Source: Armillaria gallica
Taxonomy: Eukaryota > Basidiomycota > Agaricomycetes > Agaricales > Physalacriaceae
Reading direction: 5' to 3'
DNA: 64,000 bases
Assembly: GCA_037576215.1 (NCBI GenBank)
Contig: JBANDB010000018.1
Location: forward strand, 1,798,001 to 1,862,000
The translations under genes were made by a program, and so were the position numbers. This document shows positions 12,338 to 24,247 of the stretch, piece after piece (position 1 is the first letter of the stretch; every line of letters starts with the position of its first letter). The notes under the pieces are model-generated. The model ran no database searches. It was not told the DNA's origin and saw only the letters and a program-made list of their open reading frames with translations.

Positions 12338-12783
12338 TGTTAAGAATCAGGGTATTTAGAGTAATACACAAAGTAATGGATACTCAAGTAAAACCCAAGT
12401 TGTGAGCGAGGATGTCCTAAAGCCGAGTTCCAACCACCAAGAGGGATCCGATATGGGTGCTAACAAGCGCTAGGCGTAGTTAACAAGGGCGTCAGAAAGC
12501 GCTAGGCGTAGTCGGGAAGCAATTGACTGGCAAGCGCTTGGCGTAACCGATCAAAGATACTCAAATCACACAGTTAAGTGGACGTTGAAGAGTAATGAAA
12601 TTAGATTAAGAGATCCTAATACAATGTCAGGTAAGTATTTATACACTACTAGAAAGGACTTGAGTCAGTATTATTCTACGAGGTTCCATCACATTCCAGT
12701 ATTAGCAAGAAGAATAGAGAAAATATGAGAAGATGCCAGTAGGCCGAGGTCAAGACCGAGAACGCCGAGAGAAAGCATGTGTT
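12338..12783 (+). mobile_element. Solo LTR with three internal hairpins, 5 bp target duplication
   Basis: The F-box frame is interrupted exactly here, and GACTC occurs on both sides (12333-12337 and 12784-12788). Removing the insert and one GACTC restores an open frame (LRDDSSTTGKGPI). The 5' end TGTTAAGAATCAGGGTATTT matches the end of the LTR at 44193-44631 read in reverse (TGTTGAGAGTAGGCTTAATC), and the lengths are close (446 and 439 bp). It has a TATA-like TATTTATACAC near 12640. The 3' end (TGTGTT) does not show the expected CA. Confidence 0.75.
12459..12554 (+). other. Three hairpins with a constant core and variable arms, LTR copy 1
   Basis: Cores at 12464-12479, 12496-12511 and 12531-12546 follow CAAGCGCTAGGCGTAG. 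Flanks pair with each other: GCTAA with TTAAC, GTCAG with TCGGG (including wobble pairs), and TTGACTGG with CCGATCAA. Arms differ between hairpins while the core is kept. The core itself can form a small CGC/GCG stem with a 3 nt loop. Confidence 0.7.
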
Positions 12784-13430
12784 GACTCATCTACGACCGG
12801 AAAAGGCCCGATATCCATAACAGACTGTCTGATCTCGTTCAAGTCCTTGCGAGAGGCATATGTTCCACAGTGTTGTCCGCATGATCTTGAGAATCTTCTA
12901 CAGAGGACTCCGCATCTCATCGATCTTCGCCTCGAAATCGCAACACAAGAAGAATGACCAGGTGTGTGTTGCATCGCTTAAAATCCAAGTACTCGAGCTC
13001 AAAACCTACCATTTTCTCTCCCTCTCACTAGACTCAAATAACTCTCCATTACCGACGGAACCGAATTCTCCGACACACTCATAGAGCTATTCTCCACACT
13101 TTCTACACTCGAGGTCTTAAACCTCGCATTCCCACTCAGCTGGTTGGCGTGTGCACTAGATACTTTTGCTGAGGCAATGTCGTAACCTTGCTTCCGCAAT
13201 TTGAAGGGATTGAATTTGCAGGTGATGAAATCGATTCATTGGGTTAACCGGTCAGGGTTTTTTGATGAAAGGGTTGGAAGATTTCGACGGAGGCTTGGGG
13301 AGTTGGGGATGAGTCCGAACATCAAATTCACAGTGAAACTAGTATCAGATTGCAGTATGTCTAACATTATGCGGAGATTGATTGTACTGACTCCTGTTGA
13401 TGAAAGAGAAGGTTTTTTTTCGCTTTGATC

Positions 13431-16014
13431 CCTGATAAATGGCCAATATGTGTAATAAAACGTTCTTAGGATGATAAGCGTTTGAAAGTGAAGTAACGTA
13501 GCTCTTGACTTCTCAGGTAACGCGTCCCAAAAATAGCTTTGATCGCGTGGCCCCTCGGGCCGGCTGGTGGACAATGATTTCAAACGCTTCTTTTGCTGCC
13601 TCAATCACCATCAACTTCCTCCATGCAGTGATACTCAGTTCAGGCGAGCCACCGTTCTCTTATGTGCGCTCGAGGTCCTGTCACAGCCACAGAGTTCTGC
13701 AAGCAGGTGTCTAGAACGACAGGATACGTGATATATATAGGAGAAATTACCTTTCGGTACGTGGACTATGCCTTTTCCCATCGGACTTGATTGTGACCCC
13801 GATTCCGGCACAGACGTACAGCAGACTCGAGTGGTGGTCTGTCTTCACCCGTCCACGATGAATATAGGCTACCTGAATCAGCTATTCTGCTCCTCCAGAT
13901 CATCTCGCATCGCCCCATGAAAATAGCGCCCTCTCGAGAATGCAACACGTGTCCAAGGGACCTCGTTGTATGCGCAAGAAAAGCTACTACGAAACCAGCT
14001 TCGCATCATTCCCACTTTGATCAACTTACTAGGTTCTATGTAAAAAAAAAACTGCTGGGAAGCGCTTGCGCTTGCGTTTTTCAACTATGGGACCGGTTGT
14101 AATCTTCGGTAAGAATACGGCCATAGATACCTAGCAGCGCCGGCGCACCATTCAGTGGATATCGGTTCACCATCATGCATCGGTTTCCACCTTCGCCTAA
14201 CTATGCTAGTGATTTCTGTCTTCAATCTTATGTCGAACTCTAGTTTCGTCTTATTATCCTTCTCTACGGTGCGCCGATGCTCTGTTCAAGCGTTATGTCC
14301 TCTGATATCATTGAACGCACGCAATAGAGTCGTCGTTCATAAGCATATCTTATGTGCATGCGAGTTCCTGTCTCAGCCATTTCAACCGACCCACGCAACG
14401 CAACATGCCCACTTCATCGGATAGGACAAAGGTGGATATATGCGGGCGAGTTTACCTCTTGGTAAGTTGATTACGCCCGTCTCCAGTCGGACTTGATTAT
14501 AATTCTGCTTCCAGCGCTGGTGCTCCATTGACCTACGTAACCAAATAGGCGCTGATGGCAGCACATAGACGAGAATCCTCCAGGGTTTCCGAAACCTAGC
14601 CACCCGTCATTTCAATTACGATCTAGGACAGTCCCTTTCTGAAAGGATGGTAACGATGGCGTGCCGTGCAGTCTCTTGTGCGCCAATTTCCGCTGCAGCT
14701 ACGTGCCATTTCTTCTTGTTCGGGTCCTTGCCCACTGAAGTTCAATCAGCCACTTAGATCAAGACGCTTCTTTCTTACACCACCTTCATTTCTCTCCTAC
14801 TTCCCCGGTCCTCCATGCTTCACGAATGCATGTTGCCTCTTGATGACGCAAATCTCGTCGAGTCTGGATCTCCCTTGGCGTGGGGAGGAAATTATTGCTG
14901 CAGGAAGTGAGGCTACCGAGCCATCATGTACTGCAGAAGGTTTGTTATTTCCATTTAATGAGGGCGGCCAGTATTTGACGATGCGCTTCCACATATAGAT
15001 CTCTCATCGCGACGGATCATGCACCTCGCGTACGCTAACCTCAACGGCCCTTCTTACAAGCCGTATCGGATGAACTTTAGGGACACCCATTGAGTTCCCA
15101 CTCGTCCTTGGTTTACGTACGTAACTAGTGTAACTGTACGTTGATGTTCAAATTGACGGCATTCTTCTAATTTCTGTGCGTGATCATCAGCTGAGAACGA
15201 ACCATTGACGTGGTGGGGCACTGTTCATAATCTGACTTCCGTGATCTATTTGATTCTTTGCTCCGGTGAGTGAGTTTCCGTTGAATGCGTACTGGAACAG
15301 CCTCTCATGTGTAACAGCAGCAAGTGACGCGGAAGGCCTTACAGAAGCCCCAATTCTATTGGACCTCCGTGCCTGTATCCAGTAGATATTCTATGTGTAG
15401 GCTTCGATGTGATGTGATGTTGGATTCGAACACAGCCGCATTTTACTCAACACAAACATGCTTTCTGACTTGGATTTTTCTCTTTCTGCTATTCGTTGAA
15501 GTAGAGGCGCACAGACATAGAGAACATCGTGCAAATGATCTCTCGTAAAGGATACCTCCAAGAGGATTCTTTATTTGTTCCATATGCTAGTCAACACCAC
15601 GGATTCATGAGCATGTGTTGTTGATGTTCGTTTCAGTCCTCAGAGTGATGCTTAGTCACTCCGCTCATGACCAGTTGCACATGCCATCAACGGGCGTGCA
15701 GTGCGATCTCCTCTCTCATAATCGCCCTTCTCGATTCCCCACAATACGTTCTCTTCATCGTATCCTTATCTCATTTACTACACTCCTCGTATGTGCATCT
15801 TTCCAAATGATTGTCCATTCAGCTAACCTTCAATGACGGATCTTACGTTCACAGACTCAAGTTTCGTGAAAGACATCCTCAGCACATATTTCTGGTGGCA
15901 TCTTGGCGTATCTTATTCACCGTTCAGTGGGTCAAGACGCGGATAGTGGGTGTGTCCCCAATATTTTATGTTCTGCTCTGCTGCCTAATGCCTGAAGTCC
16001 ATAGAAGCACCGAC
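13431..16014. other. Intergenic, with a diverged short duplication
   Basis: About 2.6 kb without a credible gene. Sequences near 13650-13830 and 14350-14530 resemble each other (TTATGTGC, then CGAGGTCCTGTC versus CGAGTTCCTGTC, later CGGACTTGATTGTGA versus CGGACTTGATTATAA). This points to an old local duplication of unknown content. The last part (about 15800-16010) should hold the promoter of the next gene. Confidence 0.4.
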
Positions 16015-17460
16015 ATGAATCAAATTTCTATGATCGTTCTCGTGCTTCTCTTCAGTTCTGGTGTCTTTGGGGTAGAGATATCTCCCAGGGACAGTGAAGA
16101 CTCACCTGCGTCCTCAGAATATCGACGGACACTTTTGAGCATCATATGGGGCTGCCTTGCCACAATATTCGTGTGCACTTGGCTTTCTGTACATCCCAAT
16201 GTTCCGGGTCGCAAAATCACCACAAGGGGACCGATCTCTTGTACCATTGAACACGTGAAGATTATGGTTACCGCAATCTTGGCACCAGAGGTCATCGTCG
16301 CATGGGCTGCTCAACAATTTATTGTCGCATGGACGGTGTGCTACAGTGAGTATTTCATGAAATCAAGGGGTTATCCGACTTACAATGGAGGCCAACAGGA
16401 ACAGACTTTTCTATCTCATCAGTAATCAAGGCTTGGAGAGGCAAAAAAGAGAAATATTCTCCAAATCTGACGATGGCTCATGGATTTGTTCTCAGTATGG
16501 GCGGCTTCTATCATGGGTACAGTACATTCATATATTTTGCTATCTTCATCATTGCCCACTATAATCTTGTCAAGGAATGACTGGTCGTATGATAAGACAC
16601 CCTCATCAATCCTTGCTCTTGATGATCTCGACTCCTCCCCGCACTTGGCAAAGAAACTGGAGGAGGTCAGTGCAGAGACAATAGAGGACAAAAGCAAAGG
16701 CGATGCACTGTCCAAAACGTTTTCTATCCTCCAAATATCATGGTTCATTGTGCAATGCATTGCTCGAGCCATTCAACATCTTCCTATCACGCTACTTGAA
16801 GTGACAGCACTCGCATTCGCAGGCCTCAGCATCATAACGTACTGCTTATGGTGGAATAAGCCACTGAACATGAAGTACCACATATCTTTGGATGGGTCTG
16901 AATCAAGGACATTCAGATTGACACAGGAGACAACCTCAACAGGCTTCTGGGGGGTTCTCTTTGGGATAGCAAATATAATTATGGGGGAGTCTGATGATGA
17001 ACGTGGATACGAAGGCATTGGACATGGCGCCGTTCGATTTTCCTCTTGTGGTGGAGGTAAAAAAACCACACGCTTTGCAATCTTAGTTGGTGTAGGATCA
17101 TTATTCGGGGCTTTCCATTGTGCTGCCTGGTCATTCTCTTTTCCATCACACACTGAAATGGTGCTGTGGAGGTTTTCATCTCTCGCAATGTTGATTGTGG
17201 TCTTTATAGCAGCTTTTTTTCCTGTTATGGCTGCGTGGGCCTTCCAGGAGTTGGACTCAACGGAACCACAGACAATTACACACTCAGAGACAGAATCTAA
17301 AGTTTGGGATGCATTTTATTATTTTGTTTTGGTTGTTGTTGTGCTCGCATACATTGTAGCACGGATCATGTTGATCATCCTAGCATTCATGCAGTTGTGC
17401 TCCCTACCCCCATTAGCCTTCCATACTGTAAAATGGACCAATTACATGCCTCACATATAG
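16015..17460 (+). CDS. Agaricomycete multi-membrane orphan protein
   Basis: Predicted 436-residue membrane protein of a family common in agarics and without known function, as far as I recognise it. I infer three exons, 16015-16345, 16423-16516 and 16575-17460, whose joins keep frame (phases 1 and 2). It starts with a signal-like hydrophobic segment (MNQISMIVLVLLFSSGVFG). Then come LLSIIWGCLATIFVCTWLSVHPNVP, a helix around LAPEVIVAWAAQQF, the typical LTMAHGFVLSMGGF block, a charged loop ending in DKSKGDALSK, LQISWFIVQCIAR, LEVTALAFAGLS with YCLWWNKPL, and three or four more helices in the C-terminal half. It looks intact. The plasma membrane or an internal membrane is the expected location; nothing in the sequence tells its substrate or role. 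Confidence 0.85.
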
Positions 17461-17529
17461 TTTCAGTTAATTTTGGCTTTCCATACAGGCCTTGATTCGT
17501 CCCTTGATAGCTACGTATGCCCCCCCCCC

Positions 17530-18086
17530 CAAGGGGTTGGCGGACCGTTGTTCTGGCACATCGGGTCGGTCGGTCAGTCGACCTCGCGAGGCCTAAAATT
17601 TTTTTTGGACCCCAACGTTGTCCTACTAAAAAATACCATCGTTCAAGCATTTATAACCTATTGCATAGCATACATCTTGTCTGTTGACTATCATTTATCA
17701 AGGGGAAGTCATGCATTTGGTGAACAAGGACAGAAGGCAGCAGAACATCAAAAAGGACATGCGTGCCAGTGATACCACTTGCAAGTTGCACTGGTCAAAC
17801 CAAGGTCAAACATGGTGAAAGGTGTATCAGTGAGCTTTCTAACTCAAGTAAGCAAAGATAATCAGTATCAAAGCATTGATAGACCGTGCCAGATGCGCAA
17901 GTTCAAGAGCTAGTAGTGGTCCGCCCAAGGTCTTGCGGATACCGTTGTCGCAGATTGCGTCATACAGATCACATGACACAGTTAACTATGGAAGGTTATT
18001 CTCACGGGGGTCGGTCGGTCGAGCCACGGAGGGTTAAAATATTTTTTGGACCCGATGTCATGTACTTAAAATGCGCAAACCCCTTG
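17530..18086. mobile_element. hAT-type MITE, CAAGGGG termini (copy A)
   Basis: Ends CAAGGGGTTGGCGGACCGTT at the left and AAACCCCTTG at the right, inverted relative to each other. It has GGTCGGTCGGTC-type subterminal repeats near both ends and AT-rich TTTTTTGGACCC-type segments inside them. It lies within C-runs, so the flanking 8 bp are C on both sides, consistent with but not proof of an 8 bp duplication. Copy B at 24334-24783 shares termini and subterminal repeats. It has no coding capacity. Confidence 0.7.
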
Positions 18087-18344
18087 CCCCCCCCCCCTTT
18101 TTTTATAAAAAATTTAGCTTTTACCCTTCCTTACCTTTGATTTTTACCTTGTGTCTCAGTATTTAGCAGATTTCTCATCGAAGTCACTGGGCGGAAGCCT
18201 GTTCCCTGCCTGTGCAAGATCTTGTTTGAATTTTTGAACAAAGATATCTCCCTCACCACCATCCTTCTGTGGCGCACTAGAGTTCACGACATCAAACTTA
18301 ATACTAGTCCCATTGACACTATCACAGACATTCTTCTCTTTTAG

Positions 18345-19190
18345 CCTCTCTGAGAGTGCTTGAATTTGCTAGATTGACTTTCTCGTCTGTAGCTGCATAT
18401 TTTGCTTTGTTGGAAAATCTCCTGTCCACAGTCAAAGAGCTCAGGGCTCGCAGGAGTATGTTGCATGAATCCCAGTCAACATGGCCTGTTAGTGGTTGTA
18501 GGATGGAACCGACGTGGCTGCACATAGATTTGGCTGCAGACTTAGCGGTGTGTCTCAGAGACGACTGCCCGGTCTCCAAAGCGTCCCTCAGACATCCTGA
18601 TCTGCCAGATTCTGAAGGCTTCATTAGGAGGATACCCTTTGCATTAGATCTATCCATCGAAATCTATCCGTCCGAACGCCGAACAGGTAAGTATCTTGTC
18701 GCAACTGCAGTACTACACCAATTAATGTATAAAACTGATCCTATACCTCTAATGCGACTAAGATCGTTGCCTATAATCGACCACTCCCATAATCTTTGTT
18801 TTATCTGCTGCTTCTTCTCAACGTCATGCGACTTGGACTTTGATATTGCGTCCTCATTAGAAATTTTGAACATAACATTCTCGTGCAACAACTGGTTTCC
18901 GCCTACTCAACTGTTCCGGGGCTTTGCCGTGCGTTTGCCGCAGCAGCCTCGGTTCCGCAGTCTCAAGACATTGCACTTGAAGATCATCAGAGCGTCTTTT
19001 CGACATTTTCGTCATGAAAGTTGGAACACGTTCGACAATTCAGTTCAAGAATTCGAACTTTCTTGAAGCTGCGGGAAGTGCCACCAGAATAAATATCACG
19101 ACTGAGTTGCTGTCTGAGGACACACTTTCCAGCTATATTCGGGATGGTTAGAACAGCAGGGCAGGCACAGCGATTATTCAAAACAAAAAG
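18345..19190 (+). pseudogene. F-box/LRR family copy, 5'-truncated
   Basis: Begins in the middle of the family domain (LRVLEFARLTFSSVAAYFALLENL), which aligns with LRYLELANLSFSSVADFFALLSNL in the copy at 46547. It continues through LAVCLRDDCPVSKASLRH and IRRIPFALDLSIEI to a probable intron near 18687 and a second exon (LEILNITFSCNNWF, RFRSLKTLHLK). A frame change near 19060 separates it from the family C-terminus (LEAAG, then INITTELL), readable to about 19140. The F-box and N-terminal third are missing; the preceding 250 bp show no trace of them. Confidence 0.72.
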
Positions 19191-19873
19191 GGACGGTGGA
19201 ACGACGACTTTTGATTCTTATAGTACAATTAAGACACGGTGTAGTTTGCGAAGCGTGTTTTCCCACAAGCTAGAAACCTCCATTGAAGAGAAGACGATTA
19301 TAAAAGTATGCCTATAGATTCGTGCCCTGTCTCCTTATGTCAACATTCATCAACAATTGTAACCTACTAAGGCTTTGTCCCGTCAGTAAACTGGGGGACA
19401 ACGAATTGATGGTCTGCTTTAAAGGGGTGGTGGGAGAACGGAGGGATTCTAATCAGATCTTGTTCCTTTCCATTGTTCCTGCGTTCGATTCTGGTAACTT
19501 GAAAGAAGTAATGTAATACTTTGAAGTGGTTTCATGGTTTTTATAGTCATCAGCGATCTAGTCCAATTGAAGCAGGAGGATACTACTACGGTATTAGCAT
19601 TAGATGGGTTAATTCTGGAATGGCAGCTGTATGCCATTCACTTCTAAGCGCCCATCATGAATTGCTGTTATTACGTATGATACGATCTATTGTGCTGTTG
19701 TGCTGTAGTATTGCTGTAGCTTATTCATTAGACCGTGATAAAAAGATGCGTCAGTAAGACTCCATGAATCTAACGCCCCTCACCCAGTATATCCAAGACC
19801 CGAATCCCCAATTCCTACAGAGACTACTAGCCATCTAAATTCCAGCTTACACCACTGAGCACTGAACGCAACC

Positions 19874-22658
19874 ATGAACGAAATTGTCTATCATGGCTCA
19901 ACACTCTTTGTAAGTTGCTTACTTCTCTAATTCTGTTTTTCGACTTGAATAACATCGCACCTGTCTTAACAGGATATGGTCGGAAAATTGTTCTCGCAAC
20001 AAAAGACAGTTTTCGATGTTCTGAATTTCCTAGCGCTTCATGACGTTGTGAGTAGCTGCTCAGTTTCTGAGAAAGTGTTCAAACCGCAAAGCAGGATGTA
20101 TGCTCTGAGAAGGTGGATACCATGCCTGAACAATCAGAGAAGCAACTGGTTCCTCAGACAACGTATCAGGTAGCAAAAACCACGGCGTCGAACATTGATA
20201 CTAAGGTAGCGTGAACTAGGTACTGGCGCATGGGAGATGACATTTCACAGAGAACATATCAATATATCTGCGACAAGATACTTTGCCACATGAGACTTGG
20301 CTTCCAGGACACATGTAGTGTCAACCCGCCGCCGTTTGTGGAAGACATCACTTCCTTCGATACCAAGGTCAGCGGACTATTTTCCCTGCTAGTCCAATAC
20401 TGATGTATGACCATGTAGCCGCTTCAAACTGTCGAACGGTCCAGGTTCTGGGCGGTACTAATTGGCATCGACGCGTTGATGAACCTAGAGACTCCTGCGG
20501 GCAGAAAACACAAGACCTGTAACGGCAAGTGTAGCCAAGCACAGAATCTGAAGGCAGGTTCTAGCGAGTCTAGTCTTGCACCTCCGTGCGATGACTGTAG
20601 CTTCCTGGTGGTGTAGCGACATCTTGCTACGCTTTGTTATGATTCTCTGAAGGCTGTTCAGAGGCTCAAGGTATGTACGCGAACTTTCCTGGAAGGGAAA
20701 AGGTGCGTAAACGTGGGTGTATGCTGAGCGGGGGCGACCTAGATGCGGCGCGAACTATGTGGTGTCGGAATCCTGGCTACGGTTCCGGTAGAAGATATTT
20801 TCCTAAGCTCGCGTGCTTTCTTTAGAGAAACGCAGAGATGGAGCTGGCTTATCTAGAGAAACTCGAATTAGTATCGTTCCTAACTTATAGGAACAGTATG
20901 CTGTTGGTGTTAGAGACTAAAGTTCGGAACCCTAGCTACGGATTACCCTTTGAAGTCTTCAGGTATGCGAATTTATGACAGGAGGATGACAAACAAGGTA
21001 GTCTTTATATGATACCCTTGCTTGTGTTTTGGATGAGAGGACGTGAATCAAGTTATTTAACACTTGGTAGCTAGCGAGTTTGGAGAAACTTCGCAAAGTG
21101 TTATATCTCTTAAGAACGTAGAGATATTAACTTTAATTTGCGTGTATTGGGTGGTGTGTGTGGTGTGTGTATCCTCTATCGAGAACTGTCTTTTTTCTAT
21201 CTACAGGCCGTTATCTTTTATACTACAGAACTGTACTTGCTAAGTAAGCGAACTTTTGCCTTGGCTTGATAACTGCAGTACATGATTTGTGAGCGTAGCG
21301 AACTATTTGTAACCGTAGTTCACTATACCGTGTGCTATTCTACTGTGCATACTTATTAAAAGTTCGCGTAGCCTAATAAAGCTACAGAAGGTTTACTAAT
21401 TTACTTACTACTTACTCAGCCGCAGTTAATGGCTCACTAATCTCTACTATATTTCTAAGCTGTAAAAGCGTATCCATATGGCCTCTTGAGAATCCGTAGC
21501 TATGCATAGCCTTCGCGTAGTTAAACCGCGTGACCGTATGGCTTTGTCCATGTGCAAAGGCCTAGAATAATGACGCGTGTCTAATTTACTGCGGAAGGAT
21601 TGGCAATCAATGTGCCTGGAGGCACAATGACTCATAGATATCGGAGTGAAAGTTCGCGTGGAGTGGGAGATTTAATATGATTCGACCTGTGCTGGACTTG
21701 CAACGTTTGGTTTAGTGAAAGGCCGCGTAAGGGAGATAGGCGATAATTGTAAGTGGTGTCCGCGATTTCAGAGCGCACAGAGCCTGAAGGCTCATCAGCG
21801 TATGAATGGTCTCCGCTACGGGGCTGTGTTTCAGACACCTTGTTAGTGGAGAGATACTTGAAGGAGGAAATTGGCATACCCCAAGAACGAATACAACTAC
21901 TGCTTGGATCACAAGGGGCCTCATCTGAAGACCCATGGTTCCCATCCCGCACCAATATCGTCGACACGCTTCTCAGTCTCGTTGACAACCCTCAAATCGA
22001 AGTCGGGAATAATATCATCATCTACTTTGCCGGGCACGGCTCGGGCTACTCCCCAAATGAGTATCACCTTGGTGATACTGAGGATAGCCCTAGTCTTGGC
22101 AGTGTGAATGAATCCATCGAAGCCATTTGCCCCATCGACCGAGATACTATCAATAGCAGCGGATTACGAGTTCCCGATATCAGCGACCGGGAGATCAACT
22201 CCATCTTCCAGCAGATATATCGAAGCAAAGGACACCGAATCACTTTCCTCCTGGATTCCTGCCATTCTGGGAGCCACGTCCGGTGTTTCCCAGAGCCCGG
22301 GACACGAACTGTCCCTCCCTTACCACGCGCATCTCTTAAGAGGATGTTAGGTATTGCGGATGAGAATCTGAGCCAATATCCTTCGTACAAATCGATTTTG
22401 GCGACTGATTGGAGGCTGGATATGACATCCCATGTCATTATGGCTGCGTGCAAGGAATACCAGATTGCGAGAGAAGCGGAAAGTGAGACGGGGTATAACG
22501 GAATCTTCACTCGGGCGGTTATTGATGCGCTGAGGTCGGGGAATCTGAGTGAGCAGTCAACGTATATTGATCTCCTCTGTTCACTTCCATTGAGGGGCGG
22601 ACAGACACCTGTTGTTGCTGGGAAGAACAGACGTGATTGTCTTTGGTTTATGAACTAG
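19874..22658 (+). pseudogene. Second metacaspase, stop codon plus transposon insertion
   Basis: Paralogue of the 7687 gene with the same exon plan: 19874-19909, 19973-20047, 20095-20367, and 20419 onward. Exon 3 has an in-frame TGA near 20210. Exon 4 is cut at 20475, within the codons of the first caspase strand, by a 1,322 bp inverted-repeat element. Removing the element and one GCG restores the frame (GID, A, YEWSPLRGC). Downstream of the insert the catalytic domain is fully open to 22658, with His in YFAGHGSG and Cys in LLDSCHSG, and is close to its paralogue. A frame reading from an ATG inside the element (21753) into the caspase domain is also open, so a shortened protein of ~300 residues lacking the first strand is conceivable. 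Confidence 0.85.
20476..21797. mobile_element. 1,322 bp inverted-repeat element with GCG target duplication
   Basis: The left end (TTGATGAACCTAGAGACTCC) is the imperfect inverse of the right end (GGCTCTGTGC reading back from GCCTGAAGGCTCATCA). GCG flanks both sides (20473-20475 and 21798-21800), and removing one copy restores the metacaspase frame exactly. The interior has no protein. GCGAACT or its complement AGTTCGC recurs inside at about 20679, 20752, 21247, 21299, 21360 and 21651, possibly as binding sites for a transposase made elsewhere. A 3 bp duplication is unusual for common fungal MITEs. Confidence 0.78.
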
Positions 22659-23632
22659 GCGGGTAGAGTGGATGGTATTGCATCCAGCATTTTCATTGGT
22701 AGGTAGGCATGATTTAGCCTTTATTATATATGAATTCCCGTCGTAAATCGTTATTGAAGTTTCCTAACAATATTCAGCTCACATACCTGTATTCCTAATA
22801 CATTCTCAGGTGAAATAGAATCATGATGCGATGATACCAGGCCGCTGTAAACTTCTTGCAAGACAATATTCCCATTGGACAGTTTCAAAACCCACGTCAG
22901 ATACCTTCCTCTGGGTGCTCTGTGATAGCCTACTCTCTTCATTTTTGTAAGAACCAAAACCCAAGGTCTCGCCCGAACATCCACACTCCGCCGAAGCCTA
23001 GTACATCATGCCTAACCAACATGTCAAAATGACATGTCGTGGGCAGTACGACAGATCACACCAACGCTCTTCATCTCCTATGCAGTCGGGATTGACACAG
23101 ATCATATCCCCTCTGCATCTGAGTAGAGTATCAGGCATCGAATAAAGGTGGATATGCTCCCCCATATTTCGCACAAGGTAGAAGTGATAAAGTGGTGCAA
23201 GAAAAAGCCGGCATGGTGAGATGAACACGTCGAGGAATTTGTGCGGTGGCTGCATCGGAACAAGGTGGGGTACCATATGTAGTCATCGAATACGAGGGAA
23301 GAGTGGAGGGAGCGGTCCATCTAAGTATTCTGGTGTCAAAGAGGCGAAATAAATCAAAGAAAAGATGCTCAACAAACTGTTTTTTAAGTTATGAAGGGAA
23401 AGCCTCCACAACATTCCTTCGGATTATCTGCTATACATCCAATTCGACGACATATGAAAGCCGCTATTTTTGTGATCGCTCCCGGGATAGAAGCAAGGGC
23501 ACAAGCAGGAAAATGGAGGTTGATATGTCATGCTCAGAGCAAAGCTATATCAGGTTATGGCCGAGAACGTGTCCATTGCGCAAAAAAGGGACGTAAAGTC
23601 ACGTCTCTAGGCCGATATAAGACAGTCTATGC
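22659..23632. other. Intergenic, no recognisable gene
   Basis: About 1 kb after the metacaspase pseudogene. Short frames on both strands have no signature or paralogue in the window. The last 8 bases are the left target duplication of the next MITE. Confidence 0.5.
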
Positions 23633-24247
23633 TAGTGATTTACAGGGCCCGGCCTGAAGCCCTAAGCCGAGCCAGGCTGAGCCAGGCCAGGCCCTGAAAA
23701 GCCGGGCCCTGGGGGAGGGCTTCATGAAGGCTCGGGCTCAGGCTTCATTTTTTCAAAGCCTGAGCCTGAGGCTTGAGCCCGGGCTTTTCAAATCTTAAAT
23801 ACCTTGCTTTTTGTGCAGATATGCAAGGAAGAGAGTAGGCTGTCTCTCTCTGATCAATATTCCAGACTTGCCTATGCTTCTATGCTTCTTATATCAGCGC
23901 AATACGAGACGACACCACCATCATGGCACTTCGAAAGCCAAGCTATTTATGTAACATAGTACTCGGAGTCCATCTTTCTGGTCTATATGCATGTTACATC
24001 ATGTATTCATTTTATGCAATGTCTATGTATGCTAATAACCTTGTCTTCTGCTCATTCTGATGCATAATGAAGCCCTAGTCAAGCCTTAGTTCATATCACC
24101 TACAAAGCCCTGGCCTGAGCCTGAGCCGGGCCCGAGCCCAAGCGGGCTTGGGCTCAAGGCTCGGGCTTGTGATTTCGAAAGCCTGAGCCTGCCCAAGCCG
24201 AGCCCAAGCCCTCGAAGCCGGGCCAGGCCGGGCCCTGTAAATCACTA
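23633..24247. mobile_element. hAT-type MITE with perfect 8 bp target duplication
   Basis: Starts TAGTGATTTACAGGGCCCGG and ends with its reverse complement (CCGGGCCCTGTAAATCACTA). The 8 bp GTCTATGC is repeated perfectly on both sides (23625-23632 and 24248-24255). Subterminal parts are rich in GGCTCGGGCTCAGGCTT-type repeats that can fold back. The 615 bp element has no coding capacity. Length of duplication and terminal sequence point to the hAT superfamily. Confidence 0.85.

Larger units (their letters stand above)
11761..13430 (+). pseudogene. F-box/LRR-type protein, disrupted by a solo LTR
   Basis: Starts with MPSNRQHSALEDLPPELLQQ, the F-box start seen in the related copies at 35996 and 46547 (reverse strand). 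The frame is lost after about 33 codons, then resumes at 11975 with LTWIMEDLSAGLFPWCANV and LRDLELSRLMFWVVEDYFELL. At 12337 it is cut by a 446 bp LTR. Beyond the LTR the same frame continues (LISFKSLREAY, DLENLLQRTPHLIDLRLEI), then an intron and a weak C-terminal part to ~13430. F-box proteins are substrate adaptors of SCF ubiquitin ligases and agarics have hundreds of such genes. The LTR and an upstream frameshift make this copy non-functional. Confidence 0.75.

Noticed and set aside
15324..15836. Several forward frames of about 75 codons
   Set aside because: No homology to anything in the window and no consistent splicing into the downstream membrane protein gene.
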